Source: Chitinophaga pinensis (lineage in GTDB: Bacteria > Bacteroidota > Bacteroidia > UKL13-3). Taken from it: 64,000 nucleotides of DNA. The stretch lies in NCBI GenBank assembly GCA_945898275.1, contig CAMDHZ010000007.1, positions 62,001 through 126,000 on the forward strand, given 5' to 3'. Every line of letters begins with the position of its first letter. Position 1 is the first letter of the stretch. The notes under the pieces were generated by a model. The model searched no databases. It saw nothing but the letters and a program-made list of their open reading frames with translations, and was not told the origin of the DNA. A program made the position numbers and the translations under genes. This document shows positions 35,925 to 44,982 of the stretch, piece after piece.

Positions 35925-37256
35925 ATGGAACAAAATAGTATTCCTGCCTCTAAGGTAGAACGTGCCATGCGCTTTGTAAAAACAGGTGCGCAAATTGGTG
36001 GAAATTATATTAAACATTATTCTAAAAAGTTGGTTGACCCAAGCCTCACAAAGGACGGCTTACATGAAGACAATGCCACAGATGTATACAATGCTTTAAG
36101 CGAACTTAAAGGGAGTGCCTTAAAAGTTGCACAAATGCTAAGCATGGAGAAAAACGTTTTACCACGTCAATATACCAATAAATTCCAAATGGCGCAATAC
36201 AGCGCGCCACCTTTATCTGGGCCACTTATTGTGCAAACTTTTGTTAAGAACTTTGGTAAAACGCCTCAAGAAATTTTTGACACCTTTGAAATGAAAGCGA
36301 GTAATGCCGCAAGCATTGGACAAGTGCATAAAGCCACACTTAAAGGAAAGAAATTAGCTGTAAAAATTCAATATCCTGGAGTGGGCGAAAGTATTAAAAG
36401 CGATTTACGAATGGTAAAACCAATTGCTTTTAGGCTTTTAGACATGAATGAAAAAGAGTTAGAAAAATATATTAAAGAGGTTGAATCTAAACTGCTTGAA
36501 GAAACTGATTATGATTTGGAATTTAAACGTTCGGTAGAAATTTCTAATCTCTGCAAACATATTCCAAACCTAATTTTCACCAATTATTATAAGGAGTATT
36601 CCTCAAATAAAGTGTTAACCATGGATTGGCTTTCTGGAAATCACCTAGATGATTTCTTACGCTTGAATCCTTCGCAAGAAGTAAGAAACAGCATTGGTCA
36701 AGCCATGTGGGACTTTTACGATTTGCAGGTGCACGAGTTAAAGTCGGTGCATGCCGACCCACACCCGGGAAATTTCCTCATGAACATGGACGGCAGTTTA
36801 GGTGTAATTGATTTTGGTTGTGTGAAGGAAATTCCACAAGATTTTTATTTGAATTATTTTGCCCTATTGGTGCCAGAACTTTTACAAGACGAAACCATTA
36901 TCAAACGAATTATGCTACAGCAAGAAATCATCAACAAAGATGATTCTTTAGCAACACAAGAAAAGATAACAGATGCTTTCGTTAAAATGACTAGGTTACT
37001 TTCAACACCTTTCAAAGAAGGAAGCTTTGATTTTGGCAACAACGCCTACATCGATGAAATATACGCGCTTGGCGAAGAAGTAAGCAAAATGGATGAAATT
37101 AAAAAGTCTAAAGAAGGTAGAGGCTCTCAACATGCCTTGTACATCAACAGAACTTATTTTGGCTTATATTCAATTCTAAATGTATTAGGTGCTAAGGTTA
37201 ATACAGGCATTAGAAATTGGCGCGACCCACTGGTTCAGTTTCATCAGGCTAACTAG
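35925..37256 (+). CDS. ABC1/AarF/UbiB-family atypical kinase
   Basis: 443 aa. The UbiB-type kinase-like core is clear: the Ala-rich ATP loop ASIGQVHKATLKGKKLAVKIQYPG, the E of ESKLLEETDYDLEF, and the catalytic VHADPHPGNFLMNMDGSLGVIDFGCVKEIP. The KxGQ-like N-terminal motif is present as LKGSALKVAQML. Family members support ubiquinone or other isoprenoid lipid functions through an atypical ATPase activity; the substrate here is unknown, and no C-terminal transmembrane pair is obvious. Coupled to the TetR gene upstream. Confidence 0.88.
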   Translation: MEQNSIPASKVERAMRFVKTGAQIGGNYIKHYSKKLVDPSLTKDGLHEDNATDVYNALSELKGSALKVAQMLSMEKNVLPRQYTNKFQMAQYSAPPLSGPLIVQTFVKNFGKTPQEIFDTFEMKASNAASIGQVHKATLKGKKLAVKIQYPGVGESIKSDLRMVKPIAFRLLDMNEKELEKYIKEVESKLLEETDYDLEFKRSVEISNLCKHIPNLIFTNYYKEYSSNKVLTMDWLSGNHLDDFLRLNPSQEVRNSIGQAMWDFYDLQVHELKSVHADPHPGNFLMNMDGSLGVIDFGCVKEIPQDFYLNYFALLVPELLQDETIIKRIMLQQEIINKDDSLATQEKITDAFVKMTRLLSTPFKEGSFDFGNNAYIDEIYALGEEVSKMDEIKKSKEGRGSQHALYINRTYFGLYSILNVLGAKVNTGIRNWRDPLVQFHQAN

Positions 37257-37261
37257 TTTGT

Positions 37262-38656
37262 TTATACTTTGAACTGCTTCCATTTACCTCTCGAGAACAG
37301 CCAAAGTGTGAATAAACCCACAGAAGTTTCTGAGAAGAAAACACCCCAAAAAACACCACGATGTTGCCAGCCTAATTGTATGGCTAAATAGTAGGATAAT
37401 GGGATTTGGATCAACCAGAAAAAAACTAGGTTAATGTATGTTGGGGTGCGTGTATCTCCTGCGCCATTAAATGCTTGAACCGATACCATCCACCAGCCAT
37501 AAACTAGGAAGGAATAGGAAAGTATTTTTATCCATTCTGAACCAATATCTATAACTGGAATACTTTCTGTGAACAATCCCATGAGTTGGCGATTGAAGAA
37601 AAAAAAGACAACAGAAACAAGCGACAGAAAAAGCATGTTATAAAAACCTATTTTCCAAACGGTAGATTCTGCGCGTTGTGGACTGCCAGCACCTAAGTTT
37701 TGACCAACCAATGTTGCAGCGGCGTTAGATAAGCCCCAAGCAGGCATCATGGTAAACATCATCACTCTAATAGCGATTGTTGCTCCAGCCACTGCATTGC
37801 TTCCTATACCAGCCAAAATGCGCATCAAAAAAATCCATGAGGTCATTGCAATCATCATTTGCGCTACCCCACCTAAGGATGTTTTCACCAATTCCCACAT
37901 TACGGCCAATTGAACCTTCATTTGACTTATGGTAATTTGAATGTGTTTTCCACCCTTAAACAATAAATACAATTGAAGTAGCACCCCTACTCCCCTGCCA
38001 ATATTGGTTGCAATGGCGGCACCTTCAATGCCAAAAGCTGGAATAAAACCCCAACCAAAAATCAAGATTGGGTCAAGCAACATATTGATAATATTAGCTA
38101 CCCAAAGCACCCACATGGCAATGGCAGCATCGCCAGCCCCGCGAAAAACAGCATTAATTACAAACAATAAAACTATGGTTAAGTTACCACCCAACATCCA
38201 TTGCGTGTATTTATAACCATGTTCTATACTCCAAGCATCCGCTCCCATTAAGCCCAATAAGTCTTTTGCATAAAAAATACCTGCTAGCATAAAAGGCACA
38301 GAAATGAGTAATCCTAAAGCAATGGATTGAAACGCAGAAATAGCTGCATCATCAGCATTCTTCTCGCCCACACGCCTTGCTACTATGGCTGTAACAGCAG
38401 TAGAAAGTCCCATTGCAAGCGCGTATAATAAATAGAGATAAGTTTCGGTTAGCCCAACCGTGGCAACCGCAGAAGAGCCCAATTTACCTACAAAATAGAT
38501 ATCCACCACGGCAAAAGCAGATTCCATTACCAATTCCAAAATCATAGGAACGGCTAGTAAAAAGATGGCCTTTCTTAAGCCAATTTTGGTATAATCTTCT
38601 TCTGAGCCACGAATTGCAGAAAGCAGTTCTTGCCATAAAGTTTTTTTGGTTTCCAT
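37262..38656 (-). CDS. MATE-family efflux transporter
   Basis: 464 aa from ATG 38656; an upstream TTG (38677) is in frame but less likely. Twelve transmembrane helices in two similar halves; the first half starts KAIFLLAVPMILELVMESAFAVVDIYFVGKLG, the classic MATE opening, and the second contains ATLVGQNLGAGSPQRAE. It would expel drugs or toxic metabolites using a Na+ or H+ gradient. Convergent with the ABC1-kinase gene, 5 bp apart. Confidence 0.92.
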   Translation of the reverse strand: METKKTLWQELLSAIRGSEEDYTKIGLRKAIFLLAVPMILELVMESAFAVVDIYFVGKLGSSAVATVGLTETYLYLLYALAMGLSTAVTAIVARRVGEKNADDAAISAFQSIALGLLISVPFMLAGIFYAKDLLGLMGADAWSIEHGYKYTQWMLGGNLTIVLLFVINAVFRGAGDAAIAMWVLWVANIINMLLDPILIFGWGFIPAFGIEGAAIATNIGRGVGVLLQLYLLFKGGKHIQITISQMKVQLAVMWELVKTSLGGVAQMMIAMTSWIFLMRILAGIGSNAVAGATIAIRVMMFTMMPAWGLSNAAATLVGQNLGAGSPQRAESTVWKIGFYNMLFLSLVSVVFFFFNRQLMGLFTESIPVIDIGSEWIKILSYSFLVYGWWMVSVQAFNGAGDTRTPTYINLVFFWLIQIPLSYYLAIQLGWQHRGVFWGVFFSETSVGLFTLWLFSRGKWKQFKV

Positions 38657-38693
38657 CAAGGTAGGTTTAGCTTTCAAGTTTATTAAAAGTTTC

Positions 38694-38703
38694 GGTTTGA
38701 ACC
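38694..38703 (+). repeat. Iterated palindrome GGTTTGAACC, intergenic
   Basis: Exact copy 38 bp upstream of the MATE start (minus strand), in the context TTTCGGTTTGAACCAAA. The rest of this 201-bp gap carries three TTAACTT words (38781-38808) ahead of the sulfotransferase gene. Confidence 0.75.
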
Positions 38704-38857
38704 AAAATTAGTTGGTGGTGGGCGCTGAAACTTAAATATTTACAAATTGAATTGGCCTGTTAATAATAAGGTATTAATAACATTAACTTAAATTAACTTT
38801 AACTTAAGATGTTGCTTTATTATTTCAAGGCACAAATTGACTTTGATTTAACAATAC

Positions 38858-39544
38858 ATGAAGCGTATTTTGCATTATGGTTTGCAAAGAAGTGGCACAA
38901 ATGTTTTAGAAACTTACCTAAAGCAAAATTTCAAAATTGAATTATTAAACAATAACCTTGAGCGCGCCAATACCCTACACAAGCACTTTAGGCTATATGA
39001 AGACAAACAGTACATCCCAGAAATACAATTCGCAAATGATTTAACGTTTAACTCATTTGCTGAATATGAAAAAAGTTTTAAGATAGAAAAAAAGGTTGAG
39101 GCCATTCTGGTAATTTCTAAAGACCCCTATTCTTGGTACCTAAGCTATCTTAATTGGGCAAAAAAATGCAGCTGGCCAAAGGTAAACTACCATTATATTG
39201 AGGAGTACAACAGATTTCACGAAAAATGGATTGCCTTTGGTAAAGAAGATCATCGAATTTCTTTTGTAAGATACATTGACTTAATTGAAAACCCTAAGCA
39301 AGTTTTGACCCAACTCAAATCAAAACATCAATTATCTCTTAAGTTTTTCAAACAAATATTTGGAATCAACAATAACATAAGTAAAGTATCAGAATCTGAT
39401 ACCTTTACTAAAAGCAACTTGAAATTCTATACCCAAAAAGAGTATTTAAACAAATTAGGAAATATTGAAATCATGGCAATTAATAACCTAATAAATCCTT
39501 CCATCATGGCGGAATTAGGCTATCCAATGGAATCAATAGTTTAA
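38858..39544 (+). CDS. Sulfotransferase-like P-loop protein
   Basis: 228 aa. The N-terminus ILHYGLQRSGTNVLETYLK fits the 5'-phosphosulfate-binding loop of PAPS-dependent sulfotransferases (xxPRSGTTxLxxxL, here QRSGTN), and ISKDPYSWYLSYLNW fits the 3'-phosphate-binding loop (RxPxxxxxSxY, with Lys in place of Arg). RYIDLIENPKQVL is also typical. The five following genes make PAPS or remove its by-product, which strongly supports this role. The acceptor (glycan, lipid or small molecule) is unknown. An AT-rich ~200-bp leader precedes it; it probably opens the operon. Confidence 0.75.
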   Translation: MKRILHYGLQRSGTNVLETYLKQNFKIELLNNNLERANTLHKHFRLYEDKQYIPEIQFANDLTFNSFAEYEKSFKIEKKVEAILVISKDPYSWYLSYLNWAKKCSWPKVNYHYIEEYNRFHEKWIAFGKEDHRISFVRYIDLIENPKQVLTQLKSKHQLSLKFFKQIFGINNNISKVSESDTFTKSNLKFYTQKEYLNKLGNIEIMAINNLINPSIMAELGYPMESIV

Positions 39545-39600
39545 GCAAAAATGATTGATTTGAGTAAAACTTAAGAAATTATTTAGTTCAAACCAAGCTT

Positions 39601-40386
39601 ATGGAATATTTAAAACTAGCTATAGCAGCTTCTTTAGCCGCAGGAAAGGAGATAATGGCAATTTATGAAGGAGAAATAGCTTTTGAATTAAAGCAAGACC
39701 AGTCTCCATTAACCATGGCAGATAATCGAAGTAATGAAGTTATTAAGGACTTTCTTATGACAACAGAATTACCCATAATGTCTGAGGAAGATTCTGAAAT
39801 ACCCTATGAAATTAGAAAACACTGGGACCGATATTGGTTAGTTGACCCATTGGATGGTACAAAAGAGTTTATTAAAAAGAATGGTCAATTCACTGTTAAC
39901 ATTGCGCTTGTAGAATTTGGCATTCCAGTTATTGGAGTAGTTTACGCACCAGCAATTGGCGAAATTTATTGGACTGGAAAAGATCATCTTTCCTATTATT
40001 CATCGGTTCAAAATATAGAAACTGAACCTTCAAAATTGTTTGAAAGTACTCATAAAATAAAGGCTTCGAAACAAAGTAAACCCTATAAAGTAGTGAAAAG
40101 TTTATCCCATAACAATGCATCGGATGAAATAAAACTAACAGAACTATTAAAAGGAAAAACAGATGTGGAAATAATTGAAATGGGCAGTTCCTTGAAAATA
40201 TGTTTGGTAGCGAAAGGCATTGCACAAATGTATCCGAGGTTTGGTCCAACCATGGAATGGGATACCGCTGCAGGCCATGCTATAGCAGTAAATGCCGGTT
40301 GTAGTTTTTTAAACATGGAAACAAATACAGGCTTAACTTATAATAAAATTAGCCTTGTTAATCCGCCATTTTTGGTAGAAGCCTAG
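39601..40386 (+). CDS. cysQ: 3'(2'),5'-bisphosphate nucleotidase
   Basis: 261 aa, inositol-monophosphatase fold. It hydrolyses 3'-phosphoadenosine 5'-phosphate (PAP), the by-product of sulfotransferases. Metal-binding motifs are EEDSEI, WLVDPLDGTKEF and, near the C-terminus, PTMEWDTAAGHAI. Placed directly after a sulfotransferase, it fits removal of inhibitory PAP. A near-copy of the iterated palindrome (AGTTCAAACC, 39585-39594) lies 6 bp before the ATG. The next gene starts 1 bp after the stop. Confidence 0.93.
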   Translation: MEYLKLAIAASLAAGKEIMAIYEGEIAFELKQDQSPLTMADNRSNEVIKDFLMTTELPIMSEEDSEIPYEIRKHWDRYWLVDPLDGTKEFIKKNGQFTVNIALVEFGIPVIGVVYAPAIGEIYWTGKDHLSYYSSVQNIETEPSKLFESTHKIKASKQSKPYKVVKSLSHNNASDEIKLTELLKGKTDVEIIEMGSSLKICLVAKGIAQMYPRFGPTMEWDTAAGHAIAVNAGCSFLNMETNTGLTYNKISLVNPPFLVEA

Positions 40387-40387
40387 C

Positions 40388-42154
40388 ATGATAGCTTTCG
40401 AAAAATATTTGCTACTTTCTACTTTTTTGCTGTTGATTATTTTCCTCATAATCGATAAGTGGAAACCAAGTATTTTATTTGGAGGTTCTTCTATTTTATT
40501 ACTTTCCTTTGGTATTATAACACCTACAGAATTTCTCTCTGGATTTGCAAATGAATCCATCATCACTATTTTTTTATTATTGGCATTAACTTCAATATTG
40601 AATGAATACTTTAACATTTCTTATCTATTCAACAACTACCTAAAAAATGTTAATACAACAAAAGGCTATTTATTAAAAATGGGAGCTGGAGTTAGCGTAT
40701 TATCTTCATTTATAAATAATACTCCTATCGTTGCAATGTTGCTTCCTATGGTTTATGAAGGAGGTAAAAAAAGAAACATTTCACCATCCTTACTGCTAAT
40801 TCCGCTATCGTATATTACTGTTTTGGGAGGGATGATTACCGTAATTGGCACTTCAACCAATTTGGTATTAAATGGGTTAATTGTTTCAAAAGGGTTGGAA
40901 CCTCTACAATCACTTGATTATTTTGTACCAGGAGTCTTAGTAACCATAATTGGGGTTTTGTTTATCTCATTGATGGGTTACAAATTGCTTCCAAAAAATA
41001 AAGATGTGATTTCAGAAGCAAAAGCTAACCTCAAGGAATACATTGTAGAAACTGAAATTGAAGCAAACTCAAAATTGATTGGGAAGTCGGTTATTGAGGC
41101 AGGGCTAAGGAATTTAGATGGAATTTTTCTAATAGAAATAATTAGAAACAATTCAGTTATCAGTCCGGTTGAACCTAATGAAGTGCTACAAGGAAACGAT
41201 AGGTTATTTTTTGTAGGAGAAACAGATAAAATCATAAATTTAATCAATGTAGAACGTGGATTGTTGTTTCCTCAAAAAAGTCATGATAAGCAAAACCAAG
41301 GACTTGAAATTGTTGAAACTGTTATTCCGGCCAACTCTGAATTAGTAGGAAGAAGTTTAAAAGAGTTTCAATTCAGAGATAAATACGATGCTGCTGTAAT
41401 TGCAATACACAGAAATGGAGAAAGAGTAAGAGGAAAGATTGGGGAGGTGATTTTGGATAAAGGCGATTTACTGATGCTTTCAGTTGGAAAGAACTTTAAT
41501 ACCAAACAAAAATTTGATACAAACTTCTACTTAATTTCAATTTTAAAAAGAGCAAAACAAATCTCTAAACAAAAAAAATATATTATTCAAGTTTGTACCG
41601 CTTTTTTCTTGCTGTTAACACTATTGGGACTAATAAAGTTCTTCGTTTTTCTTGTATTAATTTTAACTGTTTTTACTGTCCTTGGCTACATTGATTTTGA
41701 GCAATTAAAAAAACAACTGAATTTAGAGCTATTCTCTGTCCTTGGTTGCTCAATTGCAATTAGCACAGCCATTGTAAATTCTAGTTTAACCAAAGATTTA
41801 GAAATTTTAATTTCTAAAATGATTGATCTAAACAACCCCTCCTATTCCATTATTCTAATTTATTTTATAACCGTATTTATTACCTCATTTATAACTAACA
41901 CGGCCACAGTGGCTATTATTTTCCCAATTGGATATGCCTTAATTGCGGCTTCAGGAATTAACCCAAATGCAATTTTTCTTGCCATTTCTTTTGGCGCATC
42001 TTGTTGTTTTCTCACACCAATTGGATATCAAACAAACTTAATGGTGCAAGGCCCAGGAAATTATAAGTTCGTAGATTATTTTAAACTTGGTATTCCTTTG
42101 ACAATTATATATTCAACCCTTGTTCTAACTTGGATAATCTATTATTATTTATGA
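40388..42154 (+). CDS. SLC13/DASS-family anion transporter with two TrkA-C domains
   Basis: 588 aa. Two membrane halves (about 1-200 and 395-588) flank two cytosolic RCK-C domains (about 205-290 and 305-385), the layout of bacterial sulfate/anion permeases. Conserved loops are SFINNTPIVAMLLPM and IGTSTNLVLNGL in the first half and ITNTATVAIIFPIG in the second. Between cysQ and cysC, it is most likely a sulfate importer feeding ATP sulfurylase; that is inference from context. Its stop overlaps the cysC start (ATGA). Confidence 0.88.
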   Translation: MIAFEKYLLLSTFLLLIIFLIIDKWKPSILFGGSSILLLSFGIITPTEFLSGFANESIITIFLLLALTSILNEYFNISYLFNNYLKNVNTTKGYLLKMGAGVSVLSSFINNTPIVAMLLPMVYEGGKKRNISPSLLLIPLSYITVLGGMITVIGTSTNLVLNGLIVSKGLEPLQSLDYFVPGVLVTIIGVLFISLMGYKLLPKNKDVISEAKANLKEYIVETEIEANSKLIGKSVIEAGLRNLDGIFLIEIIRNNSVISPVEPNEVLQGNDRLFFVGETDKIINLINVERGLLFPQKSHDKQNQGLEIVETVIPANSELVGRSLKEFQFRDKYDAAVIAIHRNGERVRGKIGEVILDKGDLLMLSVGKNFNTKQKFDTNFYLISILKRAKQISKQKKYIIQVCTAFFLLLTLLGLIKFFVFLVLILTVFTVLGYIDFEQLKKQLNLELFSVLGCSIAISTAIVNSSLTKDLEILISKMIDLNNPSYSIILIYFITVFITSFITNTATVAIIFPIGYALIAASGINPNAIFLAISFGASCCFLTPIGYQTNLMVQGPGNYKFVDYFKLGIPLTIIYSTLVLTWIIYYYL

Positions 42155-42756
42155 TTGAAAAACAGCATATAACGCAACAAAATTATGCCATTGACAAGCA
42201 TGCCAGAAACAAACAAAAGGGTCATAATTCATTTGTAATTTGGTTAACTGGCCTATCTGGTTCTGGGAAATCTACCTTAGCAAATGAATTAGAAGTTGAA
42301 CTATTCAATCGCAATATAAATGGCTATACCCTCGATGGAGATAACCTACGCGGTGGATTAAACAAGGACTTAACTTTCTCTGAAACCGATAGGGAAGAAA
42401 ATATCAGAAGAGTAGCCGAGGTATCAAAAATTTTAATGAATGCGGGAACAATTGTTATTTCGGCCTTTATTTCTCCCTTTGAAAAGGATAGAAGTATGGC
42501 AAAAGAAATAATTGGCAGCGATAATTTTATTGAAATTTATGTTGAATGTCCAATTGACATTTGTGAATTAAGAGATGTGAAAGGCCTTTATAAAAAGGCA
42601 AGAAACGGAGAAATTTCAAATTTCACAGGAATTAGCAGTCCCTTCGAAACTCCAGCAAATCCTAACTTGGTTATCCATACAAATCGTGATTCGATTAAAC
42701 AAAGTAGTGATAAAATTTTAGCATATATATTACCAAAACTTGTAATACATGAATAA
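42151..42756 (+). CDS. cysC: Adenylylsulfate (APS) kinase
   Basis: 201 aa from ATG 42151, which overlaps the transporter stop by 4 nt; a TTG at 42130 is in frame but lies inside the transporter. It phosphorylates APS to PAPS. Motifs: Walker A GLSGSGKSTLA, the APS-binding LDGDNLRGGLNKDLTFSETDREENIRRV, and ISPFEKDR. The 3' end overlaps cysD by 8 bp. Confidence 0.95.
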   Translation: MIEKQHITQQNYAIDKHARNKQKGHNSFVIWLTGLSGSGKSTLANELEVELFNRNINGYTLDGDNLRGGLNKDLTFSETDREENIRRVAEVSKILMNAGTIVISAFISPFEKDRSMAKEIIGSDNFIEIYVECPIDICELRDVKGLYKKARNGEISNFTGISSPFETPANPNLVIHTNRDSIKQSSDKILAYILPKLVIHE

Positions 42757-43654
42757 CTATCTTTTAAAACATTTACAGGAATTAGAGTCTGAATCAATTT
42801 ATATCATGAGAGAGGTTTTTTCTCAGTTCGAAAACCCTGTTATACTTTTTTCAGGCGGAAAGGATAGCATTGTATTAACGCATTTAGCAAGAAAAGCCTT
42901 TTGGCCAGCAAAAATTCCATTTCCACTATTGCATATAGATACAGGTCATAACTTCCCAGAAACCTTAACTTATCGAGATTGGATGGTCAATGAAATTGGA
43001 GCTAGGTTAATAATCGGTTCGGTTCAAAACTCAATAGATTTAGGTCGAACCAAAGAAGAGTCTGGACTTAATGCAAGCAGAAATGCCTTACAAACCATAA
43101 CGCTTTTAGATGCAATTACTGAACACAAGTTCGACGCCTGTCTAGGTGGCGCAAGGCGTGATGAAGAAAAGGCAAGAGCCAAGGAAAGAATCTTTTCGCA
43201 TAGAGATGAGTTTGGCCAATGGAATCCTAAAAACCAAAGACCTGAGCTATGGAATTTATTCAATGGTAATAAGCTATTAGACGAACATTTTCGGGTTTTT
43301 CCTATTAGTAACTGGACAGAAATGGATGTTTGGCAATACATTTTGGCTGAAAATATTAGTCTGCCAAGTTTATATTTTGCACATGAAAGAGAAGTGTTTG
43401 AAAGGAACAAAACCTTACTTTCTGTTTCTCCTTACCTCACCTTGCGCGAAGGAGAAAAAGCCATTAAAAAAGTAGTTAGGTATCGCACTTGTGGCGACAT
43501 GACAATTACTGGGGCTATTGAATCTGAAGCGGAAACCTTGGAAGAAATTATTATTGAAGTGGCGGCATCAAGGCTTACTGAGAGAGGCAATAGAGAGGAT
43601 GATAAACGCTCTGAGACAAGCATGGAAGATCGTAAAAAGCAAGGGTACTTTTAA
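42749..43654 (+). CDS. cysD: Sulfate adenylyltransferase subunit 2
   Basis: 301 aa. The catalytic, PP-loop subunit of ATP sulfurylase, which makes APS from ATP and sulfate. The PP-loop is LFSGGKDSIVL, followed by LLHIDTGHNFPET; GGARRDEEKARAKER and the C-terminal DRKKQGYF are family hallmarks. It overlaps cysC at its start and shares one base with the cysN start codon (TAATG), so cysC-cysD-cysN are translationally coupled. Confidence 0.96.
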   Translation: MNNYLLKHLQELESESIYIMREVFSQFENPVILFSGGKDSIVLTHLARKAFWPAKIPFPLLHIDTGHNFPETLTYRDWMVNEIGARLIIGSVQNSIDLGRTKEESGLNASRNALQTITLLDAITEHKFDACLGGARRDEEKARAKERIFSHRDEFGQWNPKNQRPELWNLFNGNKLLDEHFRVFPISNWTEMDVWQYILAENISLPSLYFAHEREVFERNKTLLSVSPYLTLREGEKAIKKVVRYRTCGDMTITGAIESEAETLEEIIIEVAASRLTERGNREDDKRSETSMEDRKKQGYF

Positions 43655-44931
43655 TGATGATACAAATGAACAACGAATCCTATTTGAATATGGAATTACT
43701 GCGGTTTACCACAGCTGGCAGTGTGGATGATGGAAAAAGCACGCTTATTGGTAGACTTTTATACGATTCAAAATCCATATTTCAAGACCAACTCGAAAGC
43801 ATTACTAAAATATCGAACCGCAAAGGTTTAGACCATTTAGACTTATCTCTGCTCACAGACGGACTTAAAGATGAAAGAGAACAAGGCATAACCATTGAGG
43901 TGGCTTATAGATATTTTGCAACACCCAAAAGAAAATTCATTATTGCAGATACCCCAGGGCATATACAATATACGCGAAACATGGTTACAGGCGCATCCAC
44001 TGCGAATGTTGCTTTAATTTTAATTGATGCGAGAAAAGGGGTAATTGAGCAAACGTATAGACATAGTTTTATCGCTTCCTTGCTTCAGATTCCACATTTA
44101 ATTGTATGTGTCAATAAAATGGACTTGGTAAATTATGAGGAAGAAGTGTTTAATACAATTGTAACCAATTATAAAAACTTTGCTTCTAAACTCGATGTAA
44201 AGGATATTTGCTTTATCCCAATCAGTGCTTTAAATGGAGACAATGTTGTAAATAGATCTTCTAACATGAATTGGTATGAGGGTTCAACCTTAATGTATAC
44301 CTTAGAAAATATGCATATAGGTTCAGACCAAAACCATTTAGACCCACGATTTCCTGTACAAACAATTATTAGGCCTCATTCCAATGAATTCCACGACCAT
44401 AGGGCTTATGCAGGAAGAATTGAAGGAGGCGTATTTAGAAAAGGAGAAGAGGTTTTGCTGCTTCCAAGTGGTTTGAAAAGTAAAATCAATTCCATTTATT
44501 ATGGAGATAAAGAAATATCAGAAGCCTTCCCTCCTATGTCTGTTTCTATGACCTTGTGCGATGAAATTGACATTAGTAGAGGAGATATTTTTGTAAAGCA
44601 AAATAACCAACCAAACGCCTCGCAAGACTTAGAAGTGATGTTTTGTTGGCTCAACCAAAGTCCTTTGAACTTATCTGGTAAATATTTATTGAAGCATACT
44701 ACCAATAGTGTAAGAGCTATTTTTAAAGAGATAATTTACAAACTTGATATTCAAACCATCAGTAGAAACGAAATGGATAAGGAAATTGTATCCAATGACA
44801 TTTTCAGAGCAAAAATTAGAACAACCAAACCCTTGTTTTTTGACCCATATCGTAAAAATAGAAATACGGGTAGTTTAATTTTAATTGATGAAATAACCAA
44901 TGAAACCTTGGCTGCTGGGATGATTGTGTAA
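43654..44931 (+). CDS. cysN: Sulfate adenylyltransferase subunit 1 (GTPase)
   Basis: 425 aa. The GTPase that drives ATP sulfurylase forward. G1 AGSVDDGKSTLIGRLL, G2 with EQGITIEVAYRYF, G3 DTPGH, G4 NKMD, then two beta-barrel domains. Family members usually begin at MELLRFTTAGS, so ATG 43690 is an alternative start; I keep 43654 because of its overlap with cysD. It lacks a fused APS kinase, matching the separate cysC. Confidence 0.95.
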   Translation: MMIQMNNESYLNMELLRFTTAGSVDDGKSTLIGRLLYDSKSIFQDQLESITKISNRKGLDHLDLSLLTDGLKDEREQGITIEVAYRYFATPKRKFIIADTPGHIQYTRNMVTGASTANVALILIDARKGVIEQTYRHSFIASLLQIPHLIVCVNKMDLVNYEEEVFNTIVTNYKNFASKLDVKDICFIPISALNGDNVVNRSSNMNWYEGSTLMYTLENMHIGSDQNHLDPRFPVQTIIRPHSNEFHDHRAYAGRIEGGVFRKGEEVLLLPSGLKSKINSIYYGDKEISEAFPPMSVSMTLCDEIDISRGDIFVKQNNQPNASQDLEVMFCWLNQSPLNLSGKYLLKHTTNSVRAIFKEIIYKLDIQTISRNEMDKEIVSNDIFRAKIRTTKPLFFDPYRKNRNTGSLILIDEITNETLAAGMIV

Positions 44932-44982
44932 GCTTTTTGGCTAATTTAAAAAAAAATATATCTTGGCTGAAAATATATAGAA

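Noticed and set aside
38858..44931. Cysteine biosynthesis (assimilatory sulfate reduction) operon
   Set aside because: No PAPS reductase or sulfite reductase gene is present, while cysQ and a sulfotransferase-like gene are.
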